From: Dyadobacter luticola | GTDB lineage: Bacteria > Bacteroidota > Bacteroidia > Cytophagales > Spirosomataceae | Direction: 5' to 3' | NCBI RefSeq assembly: GCF_005860805.1 | Contig: NZ_VCEJ01000005.1 | Coordinates: 744,001-808,000 of the forward strand | DNA length: 64,000 nucleotides | Shown: one piece after another, positions 34,071 through 42,885 of the stretch | How the letters are laid out: each line of letters starts with the position of its first letter | Numbering within the stretch: the first letter of the stretch is position 1 | The notes under the pieces: model-generated | The model's database searches: none | What the model was told of the DNA's origin: nothing | What the model saw: the letters and a program-made list of their open reading frames with translations, nothing else | Position numbers and translations under genes: made by a program

Positions 34071-35258
34071 TTACTCTAATATATCACTTTTCACCGACAC
34101 CTCCACCGCGTGGGTGAAGTCTTCGATCAAATCGTCAATGTCTTCCAGACCAACTGAAATGCGGATCAAACCGGGCGTAATGCCCAATGCTTTCTTTTCT
34201 TCCGGTTTTAGTTTGGCGTGGGTTGTTGTATTTGGATTTGTTACGATTGTTCTAGTATCTCCTAAATTGGAGGATAAAGAAGCAATTTCCAGCGCATCCA
34301 TAAATGCAGCCACTCTTTCAAAACCGCCTTCCAGCTCAATCGTCACAATTGCACCACCGGCTGTCATTTGCTGTTTGGCCAACTCGTGCTGCGGGTGTGA
34401 CGTAAGGAAGGGATATTTTACCTGCTTCACGTCCGGATGTTTTTCCAGCGTTTCGGCCAGTTTCAAGGCATTCGCGCAATGTTTCTCCATTCTTAATCCC
34501 AATGTTTCAAGACTCTTGCTCAAAACCCAGGCATTAAAAGGCGACATAGACGGGCCAGTCTGACGGCAGAAAAAGCGTAACTCTTTGATATACTCTTTTT
34601 TACCAACAACAATACCACCGAGCACGCGACCTTGTCCGTCCATGAATTTGGTAGCCGAATGTAAAACCAGGTCAGCCCCGAACTCAGCCGGATTTTGCAA
34701 AGCCGGAGAGGCAAAGCAGTTATCGACATTAAAAATCAGGTTATGCTTCTTGCAAAGCCGGCCTACCATCGCCAGATCCACCAGGTCCAAACCTGGATTA
34801 GAAGGTGTTTCGAGATAAACCATTTTAGAATTAGGCTGTACTGCCGCTTCCCAATCCGCTTCACTGGCGTCCGCGTCGAGATATGTATAAGTGATACCCC
34901 ACTTGCTCAAAATCTGCGTAATCACCTGATGCGCAGAGCCGAACAAAGCGCGGCTCGCGATAATGTGGTCGCCGGATTTCAACAAGGCAGCCATACTTGC
35001 AAACACCGCCGCCATTCCAGTCGCCGTCGCAACCCCGTCCTCACAATCTTCGAGGTAACAAACCTTATCCACAAATTCCTGTACGGAAGGGTTGGAAAAA
35101 CGGCTGTAAATGTTGCCCTCCTCGGTTTCTTCAAAAAGCGCTTTTCCCTGCTCGGCACTTTCAAAAGTGAAGCTGCTGGTCAGAAAAAGCGGCGTTGAAT
35201 GCTCGCGATACTTGGTTTTCGGTGTCTGCGTACGAATCGCCCTGGTTTGTTTTTTCAT
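34071..35258 (-). CDS. metZ: O-succinylhomoserine sulfhydrylase (Cys/Met metabolism PLP enzyme)
   Basis: This 395-aa PLP enzyme of the Cys/Met family should join sulfide to an activated homoserine, giving homocysteine and so closing the sulfate pathway encoded downstream. Motifs include STPLFLTSSFTFESAEQGKA, YSRFSNPSVQEF, YLETPSNPGLDLVDL, VDNCFASPALQNP and HSATKFMDGQGR with the PLP lysine, and SLGDTRTIVTNPNTTTHAKL. Cystathionine gamma-synthase is the main alternative; the operon context favours direct sulfhydrylation. Read just before cysH. Confidence 0.85.
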   Translation of the reverse strand: MKKQTRAIRTQTPKTKYREHSTPLFLTSSFTFESAEQGKALFEETEEGNIYSRFSNPSVQEFVDKVCYLEDCEDGVATATGMAAVFASMAALLKSGDHIIASRALFGSAHQVITQILSKWGITYTYLDADASEADWEAAVQPNSKMVYLETPSNPGLDLVDLAMVGRLCKKHNLIFNVDNCFASPALQNPAEFGADLVLHSATKFMDGQGRVLGGIVVGKKEYIKELRFFCRQTGPSMSPFNAWVLSKSLETLGLRMEKHCANALKLAETLEKHPDVKQVKYPFLTSHPQHELAKQQMTAGGAIVTIELEGGFERVAAFMDALEIASLSSNLGDTRTIVTNPNTTTHAKLKPEEKKALGITPGLIRISVGLEDIDDLIEDFTHAVEVSVKSDILE

Positions 35259-35359
35259 TTCTAGCTTGGCTCTTAGCTGCTGGCTGTAAGCCTTTTATTT
35301 TTTATTAAACTCAAAATCGAATATTGCTCTTCCCGTTCCATGAAGCGAAAAGTGAATCG

Positions 35360-36538
35360 CTATAAACTGCTCAGCATCATATAAATAATCCGCAAGCTCA
35401 CAATGATAACGATGGTGCCGACCATGATCATCATGGTTTTGATCGGTAGCCTTCTTGACAAATTGGCGGCGATAGGAGCGGAGACCATGCCTCCCAAAAT
35501 CAATCCTAATACGACCTGCCAGTGTGAAAATCCAATGATGCTGATGAAGGTAACCGAGCTTGCCAGTGAGACGAAAAATTCGGCCAGGTTAACCGAACCG
35601 ATCGTGTATTTCGGGTGACGTCCGCGGGCGATCAATGTAGACGTTACAATCGGTCCCCAGCCGCCGCCGCCAATCGAATCCAGCGTTCCGCCGGCCAATG
35701 CAAGCCAGCCAATCTGCCTGATCGGCCGTTTTTCGACTCGTTTCTTCAACGCTTTCTGAATGATAAGAATTCCCAGGATCAGCGTGTAAACCGCCACCAT
35801 GGGCTTAATGATGTAAATATATTGCTCGAAGGACGAGAGCAGGTAAGCGCCGGCAATCGCGCCGAGCACGCCGGGGAACAAAATCTTCTTAAAAAGCTTG
35901 CTGTTTACATTCCCGAATTTCAGGTGCATATACCCTGAAACCCCGCTCGTAAAAATCTCCGAAGTATGCACACTGGCACTCACCGCAGAAGGAGGAACGC
36001 CCAATGTCAGTAGAAATGTTGATGCCGTAACCCCGTAAGCCATCCCCAGCGCCCCGTCGATCATTTGCGCGACAAACCCGCCGAGCACATAATAAAAGAA
36101 GTTTTCGTTCAGTTCGAGATCTTTCCAGAGCAGCGTCAGGCGATCGTAAGTGAAGAATGCGAAAATCAGGTGCCCGACAACCATCAAGGCGATCGCGGAG
36201 AAAATATTCACGGCTACTTCGGTGCGGGTTCTTTTGCGGGTGGTGGCTGCCCAGAGCTTTTGCTGGACCGTTTCCCAGGTAAGAGGCGTTTTTGTATTAT
36301 TTCTGGAAACCGAATGTTCAGCAGCACTACGTTCAGATGCTGGCGCAATATTCTTAAAAACCACATCCGATTCCTCGGGCAGGTCCCTGAGATATACTAC
36401 TTTACCTTTTTCCCGCGCCAATGCTGCCAAACGACGATCTTCCTCAGGATCACCGCTTGCAATGTACGCCACGTCCAGCGATTCCCAGTTAGCAGAATTG
36501 GTTTCAGATGAGGGTAAAAAGTCCGCCGCTTCCTTCAA
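35360..36538 (-). CDS. TauE/SafE sulfite exporter-type permease with a fused Met8-like fragment
   Basis: This 392-aa protein has eight or nine membrane helices from about residue 108 on, with the TSUP family motifs GGFVAQMIDGALGMAYGV and GGTLDSIGGGGWGPIVTSTL, and should move sulfite, sulfate or a related anion. Residues 19-66 (LDVAYIASGDPEEDRRLAAL, then AREKGKVVYLRDLPEESDVV) look like the middle of the siroheme synthase/Met8 dehydrogenase domain. The preceding glycine-rich half is missing. The only start is TTG (36536-36538), with TAG two codons upstream. It heads the sulfur gene group, 101 nt before metZ. Confidence 0.75.
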   Translation of the reverse strand: MKEAADFLPSSETNSANWESLDVAYIASGDPEEDRRLAALAREKGKVVYLRDLPEESDVVFKNIAPASERSAAEHSVSRNNTKTPLTWETVQQKLWAATTRKRTRTEVAVNIFSAIALMVVGHLIFAFFTYDRLTLLWKDLELNENFFYYVLGGFVAQMIDGALGMAYGVTASTFLLTLGVPPSAVSASVHTSEIFTSGVSGYMHLKFGNVNSKLFKKILFPGVLGAIAGAYLLSSFEQYIYIIKPMVAVYTLILGILIIQKALKKRVEKRPIRQIGWLALAGGTLDSIGGGGWGPIVTSTLIARGRHPKYTIGSVNLAEFFVSLASSVTFISIIGFSHWQVVLGLILGGMVSAPIAANLSRRLPIKTMMIMVGTIVIIVSLRIIYMMLSSL

Positions 36539-36632
36539 AGTCTATGTAGTATACTAAAATTATAGAGTAATTCAGGGCAGCAAATTTAAGATCAAATTGT
36601 TAGTTTTCAAAGAATAAAAAAGGAAGTTAACC

Positions 36633-38909
36633 TCAATAACACCGCACTTCAAAAAGGGCCGCCGGAACATTTGCATGCGTGTTTTTGACCCTGATCTTCA
36701 AATGTTGTGTGGTAACTGGTTTATCGAAAACGATCGTCCGCCTAGTCTGATGGTTATCCGAAATGCTTCCTACGAGTTCATCATTACAGTTATAAACCCC
36801 GATTTCACTTGCGCAAAAGGGCATCACGGTTTCCGGATGTACATAAATGACATTTTCCATCGGGTGGTCAGAATCGGTATCAAAAACCAGTTCCAGCTTC
36901 GAGATCGTCACCGGCTCGTTCCACTTAATGTTCAGCTGCGGGTTTTTATCCTGCGGATCAGCGACCCAGGCATTGGGCGAGGAAACCGGTCTGTGAAAGC
37001 CATTTCGAATGTTTTCAGGTTCAAAAAGAGAGATTGGCTCGCTCAGTTTAAATGCAATGTTCCGTCCCTCTGGCCTGCGCTGCGGGCACCAGAATTCGAA
37101 GGTATCTACGCCTAGGTCTTCCGTCGGTTCCTGTTTTCCGTAATTGGAAACAGCCGGGTTTGTCGCATTAAATACTGTCAATAAACCAGTTACGCGCGTG
37201 TCGCTATATTGAATTTTGATATTTTCATTTTTCATAAAACAAACAAAAGCATAAGCTTCTTCCGCGAAACTTTCGGACCAGTCTAACTGAATTTCGTGCC
37301 TGCCTTTTGCCAGTTGATAAGATTTGCTTTCAAATGTTACGTCCGGCGTATGGTTGAAATGTCTGCTGCTTTTCCGCAGCTCAACGTGCAGCTCGGTATC
37401 TTCCAAAACCTCCACCAAAACTGTCATCGCAGGCACTTTGCCTTTGACCGGCAGCATTTGCGCCACGGAATGTGAGATTACCGACCAATGTTCCGAGCCA
37501 GATAGTTCTCTCAATTTCAATTTGGAAGTGGCATCAATTGAAACTGCTTTCTCAACTAAATTTTTAGAATCAGAAATGTGGGTCTGCGGCAAATATTGCC
37601 CTGCACGCCAGAGTTCCAATTGTAATTCTTTCAAGTGTTGCTGCCCAACTCCCCGTGGCGAGCAGTTATATTTTTTCGCAATCGCAGCTGCCATCGCCAC
37701 CGCCTGGCCGCCCACCGCGCTCGTGGCCATCACTCTTGTTGAAGCAAATGCCACGTGGGTAGCACTAATAATTCTTCCGGCAATAAAAAGATTGTTGATG
37801 TTCCGGCTGTAATAACAGCGGTAGGGAATGCTGTAAACCCCCTTGCTATGCCACTGATTACAACCTGATTGATCGCTGTAAACGCCATCGGCGGGATGCA
37901 GATCCAGGCTCCACCCACCGAAACCCACGGTGTCTTCAAATGGTTTTTGCTCGACGATATCTTGTTGCTTCAAAAGGTAATCTCCCTCAAAACGCCGGCT
38001 TTCCCGCTTGCCAGGTATCGTACCTACCCATTCCAATGTTAAATTCTCAGAATCCGGAAATTCACCTGAATTTTTAATGTAATTCCAAGCGCCATAAACG
38101 ACCTTCCATAATTCCCACTTGATTTTCTCGGTATCATGCACCGTATCCAGCCGCCCGCCATATTCCAGCCACCAAAGCCGGCAGCCAAAGTCCTTCGGGT
38201 TAAATGTTTTATAGCGCGGGATTTCCTTAATGTCCTGCAAAGCATAAGAAGGCGGAACAAATTTCACAGGCCGACCTATATCCTTGGAATAGAAATACAT
38301 AGAATGTCCCAGCAGCTCACCATAAGCCTTGTCCGGCGCAAATTTTTCACCAAACTCATCCGCCGATTCCGCACCCATCCTGAAAGCCGCACCCGCCAGA
38401 AAACCGACAATGCCATCCCCGGAAGCATCACAAAATAGTGGCGCAGAAACGGAGTATTTGGTACTATTCTGACTGCAAAATGCATGTACCGCCGTGATGG
38501 ATTCCGTCTCCGTATTTTTATCCAGATCATACACCGCCGTGTTCAAAAGCAGCGTAATGTTCTTTTCCTCGACCACTTTTTCCAGCAAAACCGTATCAAA
38601 AATCAGCGGGTTACCATCAGGGTTCCGGTAAATATTTTCGAGCATAATCTCGTCGATCACGCCACCTTCGCGTGCCCAGCGGTTGTTGTTGCCCATGTGG
38701 GAGGTCGCGCCCAAAATCCAGAGCCGCACCTCGCTCGAACAATTTCCGCCCAGCACCGGCCTGTCCTGGATCAATGTCACTTGCATACCCGCCCTCGCTG
38801 CCGTAATCGCCGCGCAGGCGCCCGTCAATCCTCCCCCCACAATCACAAGGTCGGCTGCTGACGCGATGGTTTTTGGTGTTCTTTTTGCTGATGCTTCTTC
38901 TCGTATCAT
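36633..38909 (-). CDS. cytoplasmic FAD-dependent oxidoreductase with C-terminal discoidin-like domain
   Basis: This 758-aa protein of the PF12831 FAD oxidoreductase group has the dinucleotide motif ADLVIVGGGLTGACAAI near residue 20 and then IQDRPVLGGNCSSEVRLWI. PGKRESRRFEGDYLL and YSIPYRCYYSRNINNLFIAG, then ISATHVAFASTRVMAT, are family hallmarks. About 580-758 is a beta-rich region ending in a galactose-binding-like fold. No signal peptide is present, unlike the paralogue at 46592. It is the last gene of the glycan locus, 45 nt after GH2. The reaction, perhaps on a sugar imported by the neighbouring symporter, is unknown. Confidence 0.82.
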   Translation of the reverse strand: MIREEASAKRTPKTIASAADLVIVGGGLTGACAAITAARAGMQVTLIQDRPVLGGNCSSEVRLWILGATSHMGNNNRWAREGGVIDEIMLENIYRNPDGNPLIFDTVLLEKVVEEKNITLLLNTAVYDLDKNTETESITAVHAFCSQNSTKYSVSAPLFCDASGDGIVGFLAGAAFRMGAESADEFGEKFAPDKAYGELLGHSMYFYSKDIGRPVKFVPPSYALQDIKEIPRYKTFNPKDFGCRLWWLEYGGRLDTVHDTEKIKWELWKVVYGAWNYIKNSGEFPDSENLTLEWVGTIPGKRESRRFEGDYLLKQQDIVEQKPFEDTVGFGGWSLDLHPADGVYSDQSGCNQWHSKGVYSIPYRCYYSRNINNLFIAGRIISATHVAFASTRVMATSAVGGQAVAMAAAIAKKYNCSPRGVGQQHLKELQLELWRAGQYLPQTHISDSKNLVEKAVSIDATSKLKLRELSGSEHWSVISHSVAQMLPVKGKVPAMTVLVEVLEDTELHVELRKSSRHFNHTPDVTFESKSYQLAKGRHEIQLDWSESFAEEAYAFVCFMKNENIKIQYSDTRVTGLLTVFNATNPAVSNYGKQEPTEDLGVDTFEFWCPQRRPEGRNIAFKLSEPISLFEPENIRNGFHRPVSSPNAWVADPQDKNPQLNIKWNEPVTISKLELVFDTDSDHPMENVIYVHPETVMPFCASEIGVYNCNDELVGSISDNHQTRRTIVFDKPVTTQHLKIRVKNTHANVPAALFEVRCY

Positions 38910-38954
38910 ATTGTCAGGTTTTTTATCTTCCTGGTTTTCAGGCTAGTGTGCTTA

Positions 38955-40985
38955 TTATTCCAGTGCAAATTCGGCTTCCATCGTCAAAAAGCCTGTTGGT
39001 TTATAAATAGATATCTGTGTTTTTCCAGCGAACCCGCGGATCGGAATGCTTGCCTCTCTACTCTCGCCGGGGTTGAGCTCGGGGATCGTAACCTGGGTTC
39101 CGGCCGCTTTGATGTAATAGTTGCTAAGTTTTCGTGTGGGAAAATCAGGCCGGGCTGTGACTTTGATAATCAATGTATTCATGCCTTGCGCGCCCGGTTC
39201 GTACTTCACTTTTTCAATGGTCAGCGGAGATAATTCTTCCTGGTGCACCTTGTAAGCGACCCGCGGCGACCTGTCCGGCCCGACGATGCCCCAGGGGCGG
39301 AAACCATTGATATTGGTACCAAACAATTTGCTGCGGTAATCATTGTAAGTCCACCAAGAAGTACCCGCCACAAAAGGCCTTTTGCGGACCTCGGCCATCA
39401 CTTCCCGGATATGCTGCGCCTGGTAAGCTTCCCCGCGCGAACCGTCGGAACGCGTGCCCCACTCGCTGATAAAAACCGGTTTGTCGGGATATAATTTGTG
39501 AATGTGGTCCAGCGATTTAGCATGGCCGCCGTAAGTGTTAGTTGACACAAAGTCAACATATTGGCTCGCTTCATCCTCGGCTTTGGCAGGCAGCGCATTA
39601 AGCCGCATACTGGCAAATGTATAAAGGCGGGTAGGGTCAACTTCCCGCGCAAATGCGATCATATCCTTGGTCCAGCGCTGCCCTGCTGGCTGCTCGGAAG
39701 GGTACTCATTCCCAACAGAATACGCGATCACACTCGGGTGGTTCCAATCACGCTCGGCCATTTCCCGGAACTGCGATTTGAATTTGGTGCGCATGGAATC
39801 ATTGTCCATCTGCTTTTGCGTAAGCTGCCAGTTACCAGCCTCGGTAATGATGAGCATGCCATATTGGTCGGCCAGATCGTAAAAATATTCGCCTGGTGTG
39901 TAATGTGTCAGCCGCTGAAATTCCATCCCGGCCTCTTTCATGAGGCGAAAATCCTTCTCAACCAGCCAATCCGGTTCCAGCGAACCTAGCCCCGGATAAT
40001 CCAGCACCCGGTTGCCGCCACCCACTTTCAAAGGTTTTCCATTCAACAAAATCTGCGCATCCCGGATTTCTATTTTTCTTATTCCGAAACGCGCCGAAAC
40101 AGTATCTGAGCCGACAGTCGCTTTCAACTCATATAAATTCGGCTGGTCAAGGTCCCACAACTTTACCTGCGCTGAGGTCAATGTTGCTTCGGCTTCCAGC
40201 AAGGCAATTTGCCCGGCAGGAATGTTGCCCGATTTTACTTTCCATTTTAATGTTAAAGGCTTTTTATCCTGCGAAATTGAAAACGCAACTTTCGGCGTGA
40301 CAGCATTTGCAGAAGTGTTTTTTACCCTGATTTTGGCAGTAACATTCGCATTGCCTTTTGCCAGATCCGGCACGCTCTCAATCTTAACATTCTCAGCATA
40401 AACCTCCGGCTCGACCGTCAGATAAACTGGCCTAATCAGCCCGCCATAGTTCACCCAGCCCACAAACGAGTTATCCGGATCGCCATTATCTTTCACAGCC
40501 GGGATCGTCGTCGTTTTCCAGGTATCATTGTTGACCGCCACCACCAGCTCATTCGCCCCGTCTTTCAACTGCGCCGTCACATCAAAGCTGAAAGGCGTAT
40601 ACCCCCCTTCATGCTCCCCAACTTTCTGCCCGTTCAACCATACATAAGTCTTATAATAAGCCGCATCAAAATGCAGGATCACGCGCTTCCCGGTCGTAGG
40701 CTTCCAGGAAAAAGGCTTGCGGTACCAGGCAGTACCCGTAAAAAATTCGTATCGCTTGTCCGCCGAAAAACAATGCGGCACCGTCACCTTATCCTGCCGC
40801 GAAGTCTTCGCCGCATCCTGAATATACCATTGATTCGCAATCCCCTGCTCGGCCGGATCAAGCACAAACCACCAGTCGCCGTTAAGTGAAATCGCACCCG
40901 GGTCTTTGATGTGGTATTGGGCGTGGGTTTTAAAAACAAAAAAAATGAAGGCTAACAGAAGCAAATGTTTCAAGTGGGTTTGCAT
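38955..40985 (-). CDS. glycoside hydrolase family 2, beta-glucuronidase-like
   Basis: This 676-aa exported enzyme has a signal peptide (MQTHLKHLLLLAFIFFVFKT then HAQ), a GH2 sugar-binding jelly roll (about 30-195; GTAWYRKPF, YKTYVWLNGQKVGEHEGGYT), an Ig-like domain (195-305) and a TIM barrel. The acid/base is E427 in YSVGNEYP and the nucleophile E508 in PVFISEWGTR. A further beta domain closes the chain. The length and GGYTPF loop favour the glucuronidase/galacturonidase branch over long beta-galactosidases. It is 9 nt after the symporter gene. Confidence 0.88.
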   Translation of the reverse strand: MQTHLKHLLLLAFIFFVFKTHAQYHIKDPGAISLNGDWWFVLDPAEQGIANQWYIQDAAKTSRQDKVTVPHCFSADKRYEFFTGTAWYRKPFSWKPTTGKRVILHFDAAYYKTYVWLNGQKVGEHEGGYTPFSFDVTAQLKDGANELVVAVNNDTWKTTTIPAVKDNGDPDNSFVGWVNYGGLIRPVYLTVEPEVYAENVKIESVPDLAKGNANVTAKIRVKNTSANAVTPKVAFSISQDKKPLTLKWKVKSGNIPAGQIALLEAEATLTSAQVKLWDLDQPNLYELKATVGSDTVSARFGIRKIEIRDAQILLNGKPLKVGGGNRVLDYPGLGSLEPDWLVEKDFRLMKEAGMEFQRLTHYTPGEYFYDLADQYGMLIITEAGNWQLTQKQMDNDSMRTKFKSQFREMAERDWNHPSVIAYSVGNEYPSEQPAGQRWTKDMIAFAREVDPTRLYTFASMRLNALPAKAEDEASQYVDFVSTNTYGGHAKSLDHIHKLYPDKPVFISEWGTRSDGSRGEAYQAQHIREVMAEVRKRPFVAGTSWWTYNDYRSKLFGTNINGFRPWGIVGPDRSPRVAYKVHQEELSPLTIEKVKYEPGAQGMNTLIIKVTARPDFPTRKLSNYYIKAAGTQVTIPELNPGESREASIPIRGFAGKTQISIYKPTGFLTMEAEFALE

Positions 40986-40994
40986 GACAGGGTT

Positions 40995-42707
40995 TTAAAT
41001 CTGATGGTTTTCTAAAATGGTAGGGTTGATCTGGACTTTCCGCGCAGCTGAAAACGGAATTAGCGAAGCCAGCAGCACGACCGTAGCGACTCCCGCCGTA
41101 ATTCCAGCGCCAGACGTAGTCATTGCACTCAATATATATAGCATCACCGCCGTGAAAAGCAGCGCACCAGCTATGACCTGTAAGCCAAAGCGGTTTTGCC
41201 GTTTAATCTCAACAGCCTCTTCTTCATTAATTTCCAGCGCGTCGATCCGCTTTTGCTCTTTTGTATCGAGATAAGTCAGGTACTCAGCAGCGACAATATC
41301 TTTGGATCTAGCCCAAAGCTCATAGGCAAGTAAAAGCAGCAGCGGAAGCCCGACGCCGACGATGGTTTCCATGCCGCGGGACAGTTTGAAATCCAGCAGG
41401 AGGGGAGCCAGTATTTTGAAAAACAGATTAACAGTCAGCCCGATACCCGTCACCCACAATGTCACTTTACTATTTAATCTTTTAGAAAACAAAGCCCAGA
41501 GCGGAGGTGCCAGCAGCGGCCCGCCGGAAATGGCTGAAATACTTAAAACGACCTCAACAATCCCTCCCGCAGCCGGTACGAGCAATGCAATCCCGATCAT
41601 TCCCAATCCAAAAAACCAGGAAGAACCCCGCGCCACGCGGATCAACTGCTTGTCTGAGGCTTTGGGGTTAACCATCCCTTTATAGATATCATTGGTAAAA
41701 ACTGCCGAAACAACATTCAAAGCCGTATTCGCGCTCGCCGAAGTGGAGAAGTACATTCCCGTCAGCATTAAGCCGAGCAAGCCCGGTGGCAGCACCAGTT
41801 TGCAGATCATGAGGTAGGCGTTTTCGGTATCCAGACCAGTTAATGCAGGGTTAATCGCCTTGTAAATCATCGGCGGGAACATCCAGATCACCGGGCTGAT
41901 CAGGTATAGTCCGGCGAAGAGAAATGCCACTTTCTTGGCAGATTTTTCACTGTCAACACTGGTGTATCGCTGCACCATCGTCCAGTTTCCGCCAATGTAA
42001 CATATATGATAAATGACGAAAGCAGCGACAAAACCGATGGTATATTCGCCATTTAAAAGATTGAAAAAATCATCCGGCACCGCTTTGCTAAACCCTTCAA
42101 AACCACCGACTTTATCAAATGATAGCGGCAGCAAAATGAACACCGCCGCCGACAAAACCACAAATTGCAGAATGTCCGTCACCATCACTGCCCACAACCC
42201 GCCGACCGCCGTGTAAGCAATCATAAAAAGCCCCAAACCAATCGTACAAGGCACCAGAGGCAAATCCAGCGAAGCACTGACCAGCTTCGCGACCGGGTAG
42301 AGCACCGAGCCTTTGATAAAAACCGAAACCAATGTAAAAATGAAAATGTAAGTCTTCTGAACATTCAGCCCGAGCCGCTCGCGAATGAATTCCGCCGCCG
42401 TGAGCGCACCCGTTCTTTTCCAGCGCGGCGCCAGATAAAGTGCCGTCACCAGCGCGCCAATGCACATCGTCCACTGAATGGTGATTGCCACCCAGCCATG
42501 TTTATAAGCGATTGATCCCCAGGCCACAAAAGTCCCCGCGGAGAAAAAACTCATAAAAAGCGACAGCCCCCCGATAAACCAGGGGACCGCCTCTCCTCCG
42601 GCAAAAAAAGATTTTAAATTCCTTCCCGTCCGAGCAAAAAGAAGGCCGATGCCGAGGACGAAGGCGGAAAAGACGAGGATTACTATGGTATCAATCGTAT
42701 TATTCAT
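40995..42707 (-). CDS. sodium:solute symporter (SSS family)
   Basis: This 570-aa inner-membrane transporter has about 13-14 helices. SSS motifs include FFAGGEAVPWFIGGLSLFMS, FSAGTFVAWGSIAYKHGW, then helix pairs with YTAVGGLWAVMVTDILQFVV and YFSTSASANTALNVVSAVFT. Relatives carry sugars, sialic acid or carboxylates with sodium. In this locus it would take up the mono- or disaccharide released in the periplasm by GH2 and the 855-aa protein. It follows a 178-nt gap containing an inverted repeat and leads a second cluster with GH2 and the cytoplasmic FAD protein. Confidence 0.88.
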   Translation of the reverse strand: MNNTIDTIVILVFSAFVLGIGLLFARTGRNLKSFFAGGEAVPWFIGGLSLFMSFFSAGTFVAWGSIAYKHGWVAITIQWTMCIGALVTALYLAPRWKRTGALTAAEFIRERLGLNVQKTYIFIFTLVSVFIKGSVLYPVAKLVSASLDLPLVPCTIGLGLFMIAYTAVGGLWAVMVTDILQFVVLSAAVFILLPLSFDKVGGFEGFSKAVPDDFFNLLNGEYTIGFVAAFVIYHICYIGGNWTMVQRYTSVDSEKSAKKVAFLFAGLYLISPVIWMFPPMIYKAINPALTGLDTENAYLMICKLVLPPGLLGLMLTGMYFSTSASANTALNVVSAVFTNDIYKGMVNPKASDKQLIRVARGSSWFFGLGMIGIALLVPAAGGIVEVVLSISAISGGPLLAPPLWALFSKRLNSKVTLWVTGIGLTVNLFFKILAPLLLDFKLSRGMETIVGVGLPLLLLLAYELWARSKDIVAAEYLTYLDTKEQKRIDALEINEEEAVEIKRQNRFGLQVIAGALLFTAVMLYILSAMTTSGAGITAGVATVVLLASLIPFSAARKVQINPTILENHQI

Positions 42708-42785
42708 TTGTTGTTTTTTAATGCTTTTTTGATGTAGTCATTCTAGGTTTTTGTTCCGTCGTCTATCGCATTCCCTTTTAATGTC

Positions 42786-42881
42786 GTCATGCTGAGCGGA
42801 GTCGAAGCACGCTGCTCCTTGGCACAATGAAAAGGGCGATGTGCCGAGCCAGTAGCGTGCTTCGACTCCGCTCAGCATGAC
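42786..42881. repeat. perfect inverted pair of the dispersed TGAGCGGAGTCGAAG element
   Basis: A 28-nt unit (42786-42813) and its exact reverse complement (42854-42881) flank 40 nt, part of which can pair as well. The sequence matches the cluster at 13104-13271. It separates the overlapping upstream genes of the glycan operon from the symporter-GH2-FAD genes and would form a stable hairpin in the mRNA. Confidence 0.85.
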
Positions 42882-42885
42882 CAAA

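Noticed and set aside
34071..35258. Cystathionine gamma-synthase as the primary call
   Set aside because: The family cannot be separated by eye from sulfhydrylases, but position at the head of the sulfide-producing operon favours direct sulfhydrylation.
35259..35359. SAM riboswitch in front of metZ
   Set aside because: The 101-nt gap lacks the conserved helices and has no terminator-like stem.
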